Below are positions 1 to 7,160 of a DNA stretch of 19,945 nt, one piece after another. Source of the stretch: Flavobacteriaceae bacterium UBA980 (lineage in GTDB: Bacteria > Bacteroidota > Bacteroidia > Flavobacteriales > Flavobacteriaceae); assembly GCA_002292265.1 (NCBI GenBank), contig DBBQ01000066.1, forward strand, positions 1-19,945, given 5' to 3'. Made by a program: the position numbers and the translations under genes. Every line of letters starts with the position of its first letter. Within the stretch, counting starts at the first letter, position 1. Below the pieces are notes generated by a model. That model ran no database searches and was not told the origin of the DNA. It saw nothing but the letters and a program-made list of their open reading frames with translations.

Positions 1-793
1 TGACAATCCCCATATTCATCCCGTGTTGAATGGCGTGGTAGAGAAAAGAAGCGTGCATGGCTTCACGAACTGTATTGTTCCCTCGGAAGGAAAAGGAAAC
101 GTTACTGACTCCCCCGCTTACGTTGGCGTGTAGTAAATTCTCCCGTATCCATTGAGTCGTATCAAAAAAGTCCAAGGCATTTCTTCGGTGTTCCTCCATT
201 CCCGTGGCTACAGGAAAGATGTTGGGATCAAAGATGATGTCCTCAGGGGGGAAGTGTACTTGCTCTACCAGAACTTTGTAAGAACGCTCACAAATTTGAA
301 TTCGGCGTTCCAGGGTGTCGGCTTGCCCGTCTTCATCAAATGCCATTACGATGACCGCTGCTCCGTATTTTTTTAGGGTTTGGGCTTGGTGTATAAAATT
401 TTCTTCACCCTCTTTTAAGCTGATGGAATTTACCACACATTTCCCTTGAACAACTTTCAGTCCGGCTTCAATAATTTCCCATTTGGAACTGTCGATCATT
501 ACAGGAACACGAGCAATATCGGGTTCCGCAGCGATGAGATTTAAAAAGGTGGTCATGGCAGCTGCTCCATCAATCATCCCCTCATCCATATTGATGTCGA
601 TGATTTGAGCACCTCCCAAGACTTGTTCCCTTGCAATTTCTAAGGCCTCATCATACTGCTGATTTTCAATCAACCGAAGGAACTTTCGTGAACCCGTGAC
701 ATTGGTCCGTTCCCCAATATTGACAAAGTTGGTCTCTTCGGTGATCACCAAAGGTTCCAATCCAGAAAGCAATAAGGGTTTCTTCTTAAGCAT
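1..793 (-). CDS. metH: Methionine synthase, folate-binding (and downstream) part, partial
   Basis: Partial gene: it starts at 793 and runs off the left edge after 264 codons with no stop. It encodes the second piece of cobalamin-dependent methionine synthase, which passes the methyl group of methyl-tetrahydrofolate through cobalamin to homocysteine. The visible part starts [15 protein letters not shown] and has the pterin-binding signature [17 protein letters not shown] (about residues 23-39), then the TIM-barrel segments [39 protein letters not shown] and [16 protein letters not shown]. The cobalamin-binding and reactivation domains would lie beyond the window and cannot be seen. The ATG overlaps the end of the preceding homocysteine-binding gene by 8 nt, which suggests translational coupling. 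The break falls in the linker between domains, so it looks like a genuine gene split, of a kind known in Flavobacteriia, rather than a sequencing frameshift. Confidence 0.93.
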   Translation of the reverse strand, partial: MLKKKPLLLSGLEPLVITEETNFVNIGERTNVTGSRKFLRLIENQQYDEALEIAREQVLGGAQIIDINMDEGMIDGAAAMTTFLNLIAAEPDIARVPVMIDSSKWEIIEAGLKVVQGKCVVNSISLKEGEENFIHQAQTLKKYGAAVIVMAFDEDGQADTLERRIQICERSYKVLVEQVHFPPEDIIFDPNIFPVATGMEEHRRNALDFFDTTQWIRENLLHANVSGGVSNVSFSFRGNNTVREAMHASFLYHAIQHGMNMGIV

Positions 794-1790
794 GTGCAAC
801 AATTTTTGGTTTTCTGGGGGTGTATTTTTTAGCCACTTCCGCAATCAACCGGATGTGATCTGGCGTCGTCCCACAACAACCGCCGATGATGTTCACCACA
901 TTTTGTTTTAAATACTCCTCGATCAAGGCTTGCATTTCTTCAGGAGTTTGATCGTATTCTCCAAAGGCGTTTGGTAAGCCTGCGTTGGGGTGTGCAGAAA
1001 CAAAAGCCTCGCTTTGATTCGAAAGTCGTTTTACATAGGGAAGTAACTGGTCTGCGCCCAAGGCGCAATTAAACCCAATACTCAAAATAGGCAGATGACT
1101 CAATGAAATCCGAAAGGCTTCCACGGTTTGTCCAGAAAGCGTTCTTCCACTGGCATCCGTTATCGTTCCGCTAATCATGATCGGAATCGCAATCTGCTTT
1201 TCAGCTTTTACAGAATCAATGGCAAACAAAGCCGCCTTGGCATTGAGGGTATCAAAAATAGTTTCGACTAAAAGTACGTCTGCACCTCCGTCAATCAAAC
1301 CCAACACCTGTTCTCGATAAGCGTTTACCAATTCGTCAAAAGTAACGGCACGGTAGCCGGGGTCATTGACATCAGGAGACATACTCGCTGTCTTATTGGT
1401 GGGTCCGATAGACCCAGCGACATAGCGTTTTTGATCAGGGGTTTTTGCTGAAAATTCTCGAGTGACTTCTTTGGCAATTTTAGCACTTTCATAATTGAGC
1501 TCATAGGCCAAATCTTCCATTTGATAGTCCGCCATCCCGATGGAAGTGGAGGAAAAAGTATTGGTTTCTAGAAGATCGGCACCCGCTTCCAAATAGGCGC
1601 GATGAATCTCTTTGATGAGGTCGGGCTGGCTAAGGGACAACAAATCGTTATTCCCTTTCAGGGGACAAGGGTGACTGGCAAAGCGCTTCCCTCTGAAATC
1701 CTCCTCTTCCAACTGGTGGTTTTGAATCATGGTACCCATGGCTCCGTCCAAAACCAGTATGCGCTTTTCTAAATCCTTTTGAATATTCAT
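786..1790 (-). CDS. metH: Homocysteine S-methyltransferase (N-terminal part of split methionine synthase)
   Basis: 334 residues, matching only the first domain of full-length MetH (about 1,230 residues in E. coli). This barrel binds and activates homocysteine through a zinc ion. The expected three cysteine ligands are present: C242 in GFNCALGA, and C305 and C306 in GGCCGTTP. Other family landmarks are [10 protein letters not shown] (14-23), [15 protein letters not shown] (75-89) and [18 protein letters not shown] (124-141). The protein ends in a basic linker, [14 protein letters not shown], just where the two barrels join in the fused enzyme. Its start lies 1 nt after the metZ stop, and its end overlaps the folate-binding gene by 8 nt. 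The two proteins must assemble or meet in trans for methyl transfer. The family call is firm. The exact pairing with the downstream piece is inferred from adjacency. Confidence 0.95.
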   Translation of the reverse strand: MNIQKDLEKRILVLDGAMGTMIQNHQLEEEDFRGKRFASHPCPLKGNNDLLSLSQPDLIKEIHRAYLEAGADLLETNTFSSTSIGMADYQMEDLAYELNYESAKIAKEVTREFSAKTPDQKRYVAGSIGPTNKTASMSPDVNDPGYRAVTFDELVNAYREQVLGLIDGGADVLLVETIFDTLNAKAALFAIDSVKAEKQIAIPIMISGTITDASGRTLSGQTVEAFRISLSHLPILSIGFNCALGADQLLPYVKRLSNQSEAFVSAHPNAGLPNAFGEYDQTPEEMQALIEEYLKQNVVNIIGGCCGTTPDHIRLIAEVAKKYTPRKPKIVAHA

Positions 1791-1791
1791 C

Positions 1792-2958
1792 TTACTGTGT
1801 AATGGCTTGTATTAAATCATTCCAAATATCTTCCTGATGCTCTAAACCTACAGACAAACGAATCATTCCACCTGTAATTCCTACCGCCAACTGATCCGCT
1901 GTTGAAAGCTTGCTGTGGGTAGTTGAAGAGGGATGGGTGACTATGGTTCGGGAATCTCCCAAATTGGCAGACAAGGAACACAATTGAATTTTATTGATAA
2001 AATTTCGACCTGCTTCTACTCCTCCTTTGAGTTCAAAAGAGACAATGGTTCCTCCTTGTTTCATTTGTTTTTGTGCCAATTCGTATTGGGGATGGGAAGG
2101 TAAAAAGGGATATTTGACCCAATTGATTTCTTCTAATTGTTCTAATTTTTGAGCCAGTATTAAAGCATTCTCACAATGCCGATCCACCCGTACCGAAAGG
2201 GTTTCCAAACTTTTAGATAGTACCCAAGCGTTAAAGGGAGAAAGGGAGGCTCCTGTATTTCGTGCAAAGAGATACAACTCACGAATCAACTCCTTTTTTC
2301 CAACGGTAATCCCACCCAGTACACGCCCCTGACCATCCATAAGTTTGGTGGCGGAATGAATCACTAGGTCGGCACCGAATTGAATCGGGGTTTGTAAATA
2401 GGGCGTGGCAAAGCAATTGTCCACAATAAAAAAAAGCTTGTGTTTTTTTGCAATTTTACCCAAAGCCTCCAAATCCAAAATATCTACTCCCGGATTGGTC
2501 GGAGATTCTACATAAATACATCGCGTGTTTTCTTGAATCAAATCTTCCACAGCATCCAACTGATCTACTGCAAAATAACTCGTCTCGATGTTCCATTTAG
2601 GAAAATACTTGGTAAACAAACTGTGGGTAGAACCAAAAACGGCACGTGCTGAAATGAGGTGATCTCCTGCATTTAAAAATGTGGCAAAAGTTCCAAATAC
2701 CGCACCCATACCACTAGAAAAAGCAACACCGTCTTCTGCGCCTTCCATTTGAGATACTTTCTGAATAAATTCTGAAGTGTTTGGATTGGAAAAACGACTG
2801 TAAATGTTCCGCTCTTTTTCTTCTGAAAAAGAAGCCCGCATTTCCTCTGCGTCTTCAAAGACAAAACTTGAGGTTAAATACAACGGACTCGAGTGCTCTT
2901 GAAACTGGGATTGTTCCGTTTGAGTCCGAATGGCTTGGGTTTCAAATTTGGGGATCAT
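1792..2958 (-). CDS. metZ: PLP-dependent O-succinylhomoserine sulfhydrylase / trans-sulfuration enzyme (MetZ-like)
   Basis: 388 residues, cytosolic PLP enzyme of the Cys/Met metabolism family. It is expected to make homocysteine (or cystathionine) from an O-acylhomoserine. The PLP lysine is K205 in [16 protein letters not shown], a segment characteristic of MetZ-type members. D180 ([10 protein letters not shown]) should bind the pyridine nitrogen and YSRFSNPN (53-60) the PLP phosphate across the dimer. SSGMGA (81-86) is the other phosphate loop, and [11 protein letters not shown] near the C-terminus is the usual substrate-carboxylate region. The gene overlaps the OsmC-like gene upstream by 4 nt (ATGA) and is 1 nt from the homocysteine methyltransferase downstream. 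Substrate choice (succinyl, acetyl or phospho-homoserine; sulfide or cysteine) cannot be decided from motifs alone. A second enzyme of the family, MetY, is encoded in the same operon. Confidence 0.85.
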   Translation of the reverse strand: MIPKFETQAIRTQTEQSQFQEHSSPLYLTSSFVFEDAEEMRASFSEEKERNIYSRFSNPNTSEFIQKVSQMEGAEDGVAFSSGMGAVFGTFATFLNAGDHLISARAVFGSTHSLFTKYFPKWNIETSYFAVDQLDAVEDLIQENTRCIYVESPTNPGVDILDLEALGKIAKKHKLFFIVDNCFATPYLQTPIQFGADLVIHSATKLMDGQGRVLGGITVGKKELIRELYLFARNTGASLSPFNAWVLSKSLETLSVRVDRHCENALILAQKLEQLEEINWVKYPFLPSHPQYELAQKQMKQGGTIVSFELKGGVEAGRNFINKIQLCSLSANLGDSRTIVTHPSSTTHSKLSTADQLAVGITGGMIRLSVGLEHQEDIWNDLIQAITQ

Positions 2959-3380
2959 ATTTCGATTCCGTTTAGAATTATTTTATGATTGATTTTGGCG
3001 GTGGGTTCTAAGGTTTTCGATACAGAACAGTACTTGTCAAATGACAGCTGAGCCGCACGTTTAGCTTTTTCTGGCGAAAAATCTCCCTCTAAATGAATAG
3101 CAATATCTATTTGATAGAACAAAGCAGGCACTTCATTTTCATGACGGTGTCCGTGGACTTCCATTTTTAGTACTTTGGGATTGATTTTTTGCTTGTTCAA
3201 AATGGCAACAATATCAATACTGCTGCAACCTGCCACTCCCATTAAGAGCAGTTCCATAGGGCTTATTCCCTGCACTTCTCCAGTGGTTTTGGACTTGTTG
3301 TCCAATCGAACACTCATGCCATTGGCGTTGGTAACTTCAAAAAGGTAATCGTCGTTAATTCGTTCTAAGGAAACATTCAT
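2955..3380 (-). CDS. OsmC/Ohr-family protein in the methionine operon
   Basis: 141 residues, full length for an OsmC-like domain. The first conserved cysteine is C52 in LLMGVAGCSSIDIVAILNKQK and the second is C118 in SFDKYCSVSKTLEP, the two peroxidatic/resolving positions of the family. The TGEVQGISPMELLLMG lead-in and the SVSKTL motif resemble the YhfA-like branch rather than Ohr. Family members reduce organic hydroperoxides using thiols, but many YhfA-like members have no proven substrate. The gene lies between metX (7 nt gap) and metZ (4 nt overlap), so it is almost certainly co-transcribed and perhaps translationally coupled with MetZ. A role in protecting or handling sulfide, persulfide or homocysteine intermediates is only an inference from this context. 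No signal peptide is visible, so it should be cytosolic. Confidence 0.88.
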   Translation of the reverse strand: MNVSLERINDDYLFEVTNANGMSVRLDNKSKTTGEVQGISPMELLLMGVAGCSSIDIVAILNKQKINPKVLKMEVHGHRHENEVPALFYQIDIAIHLEGDFSPEKAKRAAQLSFDKYCSVSKTLEPTAKINHKIILNGIEI

Positions 3381-3387
3381 AAAGCTT

Positions 3388-4359
3388 TTATTTTTTGGGT
3401 TTAAATAGAGGAGATAAAATTTGACTTACGTCTTCATGTTCAATCAAAAAGGCATCGTGTCCGTGAGGCGAGCTCAATTCGTGATAAAAAATATCTTGTT
3501 TAAATTTTTTACTAAAGTCCACTGTTTTTTGATCTTCTATAGGAGTGAAAAACATATCGCTGTCTATGGCAATTAAATGGATTTCTGCGGTGATACTTTT
3601 TATGATTTCCTGGGCAGTGCGTCCTTCTCTTTCGATATTGATCGAAGCCAAAAGATGATTCATCATCACATAGGCATCCAAATGAAAACGTTTCGCGAGT
3701 TTATCCCCGTGATAGAGCAACCAACTTTCAATATTGTAAATTCCAAGTTCTTCGTTTTTGGTTCTTCCAAAACGAAAATCAAAAGACTGCGGGGTGCGGT
3801 AGGTTAACATGGCGTGGATACGCGCATCCTCCAGGGGTAGCTTAGAATTTTGTAAAATCCTTTTTTGCAAAAAAGTATTAGCGAGTATCCAATCATTGGC
3901 TTTCCAGTCGGCCGCTATGGGGATTAAATACTTCGTTATTTTAGGAGCCAAAGCTGCCATTTCCCAAGCGATTCCACCTCCTATGGAACCCCCGATGAGG
4001 GCGTAAAGTGTTTCTATTTTCAAAACCTTTAACCCTTGTAAAAACAGGGAGGCGATGTCTCCTGTGTGAAAATCTTCCGGGGTTGAAAAGGTTTGATTCA
4101 GAACACCATTTCCTGGAATATTAAAACCAAGTAAGGTGTAGTGCTGGGTGTCTATTGTTTGGGCAGGGCCAATGATTTCATTCCACCAACCATCGTTCCC
4201 CGTCAGTTGTGCATCCCCAGTAAGGGAATGGTTTACCAACACCACAGGTGCTGTTCCCAACTCACAACCAAATTGCTGGTAGTGCAAATCGATGGAAGTA
4301 TAAACAGCACCCGTGTGGGTCCTAAAATTGGATATTGAAATCGTTTGGATCTCTGCCAT
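3388..4359 (-). CDS. metX: Homoserine O-acetyltransferase-like alpha/beta hydrolase (MetX type)
   Basis: 323 residues, shorter than the usual 350-380 of MetX, as is common for the flavobacterial version. It should transfer an acyl group from acyl-CoA to homoserine, the committed step toward methionine. The alpha/beta-hydrolase triad is visible: nucleophile S125 in LIGGSIGGGIAWEMA, acid D268 in IDSDMFFTP, and H301 in SPHGHDAFL. The NHSLTGDAQ segment (43-51) forms the oxyanion region, and GFNIPGNG (78-85) is another family landmark. The compact lid between about residues 155 and 240 accounts for the short length. The gene starts 5 nt after metY, the enzyme expected to use its product, and ends 7 nt before the OsmC-like gene. 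Acetyl versus succinyl specificity is not settled by these motifs; pairing with MetY favours acetyl. Confidence 0.87.
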   Translation of the reverse strand: MAEIQTISISNFRTHTGAVYTSIDLHYQQFGCELGTAPVVLVNHSLTGDAQLTGNDGWWNEIIGPAQTIDTQHYTLLGFNIPGNGVLNQTFSTPEDFHTGDIASLFLQGLKVLKIETLYALIGGSIGGGIAWEMAALAPKITKYLIPIAADWKANDWILANTFLQKRILQNSKLPLEDARIHAMLTYRTPQSFDFRFGRTKNEELGIYNIESWLLYHGDKLAKRFHLDAYVMMNHLLASINIEREGRTAQEIIKSITAEIHLIAIDSDMFFTPIEDQKTVDFSKKFKQDIFYHELSSPHGHDAFLIEHEDVSQILSPLFKPKK

Positions 4360-4364
4360 AGGGT

Positions 4365-5636
4365 TTACAACTGCGCAAAAGCAGACTCTAAATCAACAAT
4401 TAAATCATTTATATCCTCCAGACCTACGGAAAGTCGGATTAAATCCTGAGTTACACCCGTGGTTTTTTGGGCCTGCTCATCCAATTGTTGATGGGTGGTA
4501 CTGGCCGGATGAATGATCAAGGATTTGGTGTCTCCGATGTTCGCTAAAAGAGCAAACAACTGTGTATGATCGGCTACTTTTTTTCCTGCTTCAAAGCCTT
4601 TTTTCAATCCAAAGGTGACTATACCACTTTGCCCTTTCGGGAGGTATTGAAGTGCCAACGCATTGTACTTTGAGGTCTTTAAACCGGGGTAATTCACCCA
4701 AGCGACTTCTTCGCGTGTGGACAACCATGCGGCTAACTTCAAAGCATTTTCAGAATGCTTTTTCATACGGATGTCTAAGGTTTCTATTCCCTGAATGGTT
4801 TGGAAACTGTTAAAGGGACTAGGAGCACTTCCCAAATCACGTAATCCTTCGATCCGAACTTTGGCAATAAAAGCAATGTTCCCTAATGCCTCGTGATAGT
4901 TCAGTCCGTGATAACTCGGATTGGGCTCTGTAAATTCTGGAAAATTTCCGTTGCCCCAGTCAAAAGTTCCTGCATCAATAATAATTCCCCCTAGAGAAGT
5001 TCCATTTCCCGTGAGGTACTTCGTCAAGGAATGAATCACAATATTGGCACCGTGTTCTATTGGGTTTAGCAAAGCGGGTGAGGCTACTGTATTGTCAACA
5101 ATAAAAGGCACTTTCGCCTGTTGAGCCGCTTCCGAGATGGCTTTTAAGTCCACTACATCCAGTTTGGGATTCCCTAAGGACTCCGCAAAAAAGGCACGTG
5201 TATTGGATTGTACTGCCTTGGCAAATTCACCAGGATCATCAGGATCTACAAAAGTGGTGGTGATCCCAAAGCGCGGCAAGGTATTCGCTAAAAGATTATA
5301 GGTTCCTCCGTATAAACTATTGGATGCCACGATGTGGTCTCCAGTTCTAAGAATCACCATCAGTGTCGTAGCGATGGCAGCGGTACCCGAAGCTGTGGCT
5401 ACAGCTGCAGCACCTCCTTCTAGCGCGGCGAGACGTTGTTCTAAAACATCGTTTGTTGGATTGTTTAAACGGGTGTAAATGTATCCGGGTTCTGCCAGTG
5501 AAAATAAATTCGCCGCATGGTCCGAATCATTGAACACATAAGAGGTGGTTTGATAAATGGGAACTGCTTGAGTTCCTTGGGAGTTTTTAGCATCATGCCC
5601 TGCATGTAATGCTTTAGTGGCTAATTGTGTACTCAT
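4365..5636 (-). CDS. metY: O-acetylhomoserine sulfhydrylase (MetY type)
   Basis: 423 residues, the typical MetY length and longer than MetZ or MetB. It makes homocysteine directly from O-acetylhomoserine and sulfide, using PLP, in the cytosol. The Schiff-base lysine is K206 in [18 protein letters not shown], and the HSLTKY(L/I)xGHG-like segment is diagnostic of the MetY branch. D181 ([10 protein letters not shown]) binds the PLP ring, and YTRLNNPT (54-61) and TASGTAA (81-87) bind its phosphate. The insertion between about 215 and 260 ([13 protein letters not shown]...[12 protein letters not shown]) is also MetY-like. Its start codon overlaps the metK stop by 4 nt, so translation of the two is probably coupled, and metX follows 5 nt later. 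The family assignment is clear. It is a paralogue of the operon's MetZ. Confidence 0.92.
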   Translation of the reverse strand: MSTQLATKALHAGHDAKNSQGTQAVPIYQTTSYVFNDSDHAANLFSLAEPGYIYTRLNNPTNDVLEQRLAALEGGAAAVATASGTAAIATTLMVILRTGDHIVASNSLYGGTYNLLANTLPRFGITTTFVDPDDPGEFAKAVQSNTRAFFAESLGNPKLDVVDLKAISEAAQQAKVPFIVDNTVASPALLNPIEHGANIVIHSLTKYLTGNGTSLGGIIIDAGTFDWGNGNFPEFTEPNPSYHGLNYHEALGNIAFIAKVRIEGLRDLGSAPSPFNSFQTIQGIETLDIRMKKHSENALKLAAWLSTREEVAWVNYPGLKTSKYNALALQYLPKGQSGIVTFGLKKGFEAGKKVADHTQLFALLANIGDTKSLIIHPASTTHQQLDEQAQKTTGVTQDLIRLSVGLEDINDLIVDLESAFAQL

Positions 5637-6889
5637 AATTGAAATTTAATTTTAATGGATTCGATATAATCTAATTTTTCCCAGGTGAAAAGTTCTACTT
5701 CCTTCGATACTTTTCCGTTATACGGGGATTCAAACGTTTTGGTGAGGGTCAGAGGCTGACGCCCCATATGACCATAGGAAGCGGTTTCTAAATACATTGG
5801 ATTTCTCAGTTTTAGTCTTTTTTCTATGGCATAGGGACGCATATCAAATAAAGTTGCCGCTTTGGCTCCAATTTCTGCGTCGCTTAAATCTACTTTTGAA
5901 GTACCGTAGGTATTGACATAAATTGAGGTTGGTTCTACCACTCCAATGGCATAACTCAGTTGCACCAAAATTTCATCGGCTACTCCAGCTGCGACCAGAT
6001 TTTTGGCCATGTGGCGGGCTGCATAGGCCGCACTTCGGTCCACCTTACTTGGGTCTTTCCCGCTAAAGGCACCTCCGCCGTGACCTCCTTTGCCACCATA
6101 GGTATCGACGATAATCTTTCGACCTGTCAAACCCGTATCGCCGTGTGGCCCTCCGATAACAAATTTCCCTGTTGGGTTAACATGATAAGTGATGTCGGTC
6201 CCAAATAGTTTTTGAATATCGGGCTGTAATTTGGCGATCACACGAGGGATTAAAATATGGATCACGTCCGATTTTATTTTTTCCAACATCGCTTTTTCAT
6301 CTGCGTTGAAATCATCATGTTGGGTAGAAACCACAACCGTATCGATACGCAGAGGTTTGTTCTGGTCATCGTATTCGATGGTAACCTGCGATTTAGAATC
6401 GGGACGTAGATAGGTGATTTCTTTGTTCTCCCGCCTTAGAGCCGCCAATTCAATTAAAATTTTGTGTGAAAGATCCAGCGCCAGGGGAATTAACGATTCC
6501 GTTTCATTGGAGGCATAACCAAACATGATCCCTTGGTCTCCTGCTCCTTGAGCTTCTTTTTCTTCACGATCCACACCGCGGTTGATGTCTTGGGATTGTT
6601 CGTGGATTAAAGAAATAACTCCACAGGAATCTCCACTAAATTGGTAGGCTCCCTGAGTGTAACCAATCTTATTGATTGTTTCTCTGGCAATGGACTGAAC
6701 GTCGAGGTAGGTTGCGCTTTTGACTTCTCCAGCTAGAATTACCTGCCCAGTAGTGACCAGGGTCTCACAAGCCACCTTACTTTCTGGATCGAAAGCCAGG
6801 AAGTTATCTAATAACGCATCACTGATTTGATCGGAAATCTTGTCTGGATGACCTTCACTTACAGATTCTGATGTAAAAAAATATGACAT
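5633..6889 (-). CDS. metK: S-adenosylmethionine synthetase (methionine adenosyltransferase)
   Basis: 418 residues, cytosolic enzyme that makes SAM from methionine and ATP. It has the N-terminal ATP segment [18 protein letters not shown] (11-28), the SAM synthetase signature [12 protein letters not shown] (115-126), and the glycine-rich signature [19 protein letters not shown] (271-289) that binds triphosphate and metal. It is slightly longer than the E. coli enzyme (384), with extra residues around 150-225, as is usual in Bacteroidota. It is the first gene of the methionine operon and is preceded by a SAM-II riboswitch, so its own product probably represses it and all genes after it. The ATG at 6889 is 7 nt after a stem strand of the switching region. 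There is no strong Shine-Dalgarno; the bases before the start are U/A-rich. It overlaps metY by 4 nt. Confidence 0.98.
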   Translation of the reverse strand: MSYFFTSESVSEGHPDKISDQISDALLDNFLAFDPESKVACETLVTTGQVILAGEVKSATYLDVQSIARETINKIGYTQGAYQFSGDSCGVISLIHEQSQDINRGVDREEKEAQGAGDQGIMFGYASNETESLIPLALDLSHKILIELAALRRENKEITYLRPDSKSQVTIEYDDQNKPLRIDTVVVSTQHDDFNADEKAMLEKIKSDVIHILIPRVIAKLQPDIQKLFGTDITYHVNPTGKFVIGGPHGDTGLTGRKIIVDTYGGKGGHGGGAFSGKDPSKVDRSAAYAARHMAKNLVAAGVADEILVQLSYAIGVVEPTSIYVNTYGTSKVDLSDAEIGAKAATLFDMRPYAIEKRLKLRNPMYLETASYGHMGRQPLTLTKTFESPYNGKVSKEVELFTWEKLDYIESIKIKFQL

Positions 6890-6895
6890 TTAAAA

Positions 6896-6989
6896 GTTGC
6901 TTTTACGGAAGGATTCAAACGGTGCGTTTTAAAAAGCAACACTGCTTTAGCATTTTTTTTTCGAGGTTTGCAATCAGTCAAATCCTTCC
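6896..6989 (-). promoter_or_regulatory. Candidate expression platform of the SAM riboswitch
   Basis: Three pairings that cannot all form at once are visible in the leader RNA. (a) 6989-6978 (GGAAGGAUUUGA), which includes part of aptamer stem P1 and its loop, can pair with 6918-6907 (UUUGAAUCCUUCC region): nine Watson-Crick pairs plus one further pair and two G-U. This would break the aptamer. (b) 6940-6932 (GUUGCUUUU) pairs perfectly with 6904-6896 (AAAAGCAAC), ending 6 nt before the metK AUG. (c) 6948-6943 (AAAGCA) pairs with 6938-6933 (UGCUUU), followed by U residues, using bases of the aptamer core. The pairing potential is seen directly. That SAM binding releases strand 6915-6907 and lets stem b cover the start region is inference. 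Confidence 0.65.
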
Positions 6990-6993
6990 TCGT
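6936..6993 (-). promoter_or_regulatory. SAM-II class riboswitch aptamer upstream of metK
   Basis: Read on the minus strand, stem P1 is CGAGG (6992-6988) with CCUCG (6966-6962). The enclosed loop carries GAUUUGACUGAUUGCAA, matching the SAM-II pattern GAUUU...UUGCAA just before the P1 3' strand. After an A-rich linker comes the conserved GCUAAAG (6951-6945). The pseudoknot is supported by ACUG (6978-6975) in the loop pairing with CAGU (6944-6941) immediately after GCUAAAG, the same geometry as known SAM-II RNAs. The element directly precedes metK and a whole methionine operon, the expected target of a SAM sensor. It is not SAM-I: the multi-helix S-box core is absent. The family call rests on recalled consensus and pairing, not on a covariance search. 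Confidence 0.86.
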
Positions 6994-7001
6994 TTGTGAT
7001 G

Positions 7002-7031
7002 CAAATGTACAGCTTTTTTTGAATTTGCAAA
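7002..7031 (-). promoter_or_regulatory. Bacteroidota promoter of the methionine operon
   Basis: On the minus strand, TTTG at 7031-7028 (-33 element) is separated by 18 nt from TACATTTG at 7009-7002, an exact match to the Bacteroidota -7 consensus TAnnTTTG. Transcription should start at about 6998-6995, only a few nucleotides before the first base of the riboswitch stem (6992). The leader would therefore consist almost entirely of aptamer and switching region, about 107 nt before the metK start. Confidence 0.75.
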
Positions 7032-7045
7032 TTTTTGTTGGTTTC

Positions 7046-7077
7046 ATTTGTTAAAAACAAATCTTATGGTAAGATTT
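7046..7077. promoter_or_regulatory. Two adjacent inverted repeats between metK and the kinase gene
   Basis: ATTTGTT (7046-7052) is followed after 3 nt by its complement AACAAAT (7056-7062). It shares a few bases with a second repeat: AAATCTTA (7059-7066), spacer TGG, TAAGATTT (7070-7077), eight perfect pairs. They lie upstream of both divergent promoters, which fits operator sites for a dimeric regulator. The second repeat is followed by a T run and could also act as a terminator hairpin on the plus strand, though no plus-strand gene ends here. The regulator is unknown. Confidence 0.45.
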
Positions 7078-7103
7078 ACTTTTTTCCCCCCCTTCCCCTT
7101 TTA

Positions 7104-7128
7104 TTGTTAAAAAAAAGAAGCTACTTTG
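7104..7128 (+). promoter_or_regulatory. Probable promoter of the deoxynucleoside kinase gene
   Basis: TTG at 7104-7106 is followed after 15 nt by TACTTTG (7122-7128), one base shorter than the TAnnTTTG consensus. Transcription would start near 7133, giving a leader of about 27 nt before the ATG at 7161. The match is imperfect. A 24-nt all-pyrimidine tract (7079-7102, including seven consecutive C) ends 1 nt before the -33 element. Confidence 0.45.
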
Positions 7129-7160
7129 CAGTTCCATAAATAAACCGTAATAAACTAACT

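Noticed and set aside
786..793. Frameshift or pseudogene in metH
   Set aside because: The break lies in the inter-domain linker, both parts have complete motifs, and the overlap gives a proper start codon. Flavobacteria are known to split this gene.
6890..7160. SAM-I (S-box) riboswitch
   Set aside because: The four-helix junction and its conserved core sequences are absent; the visible pseudoknot pattern fits SAM-II instead.
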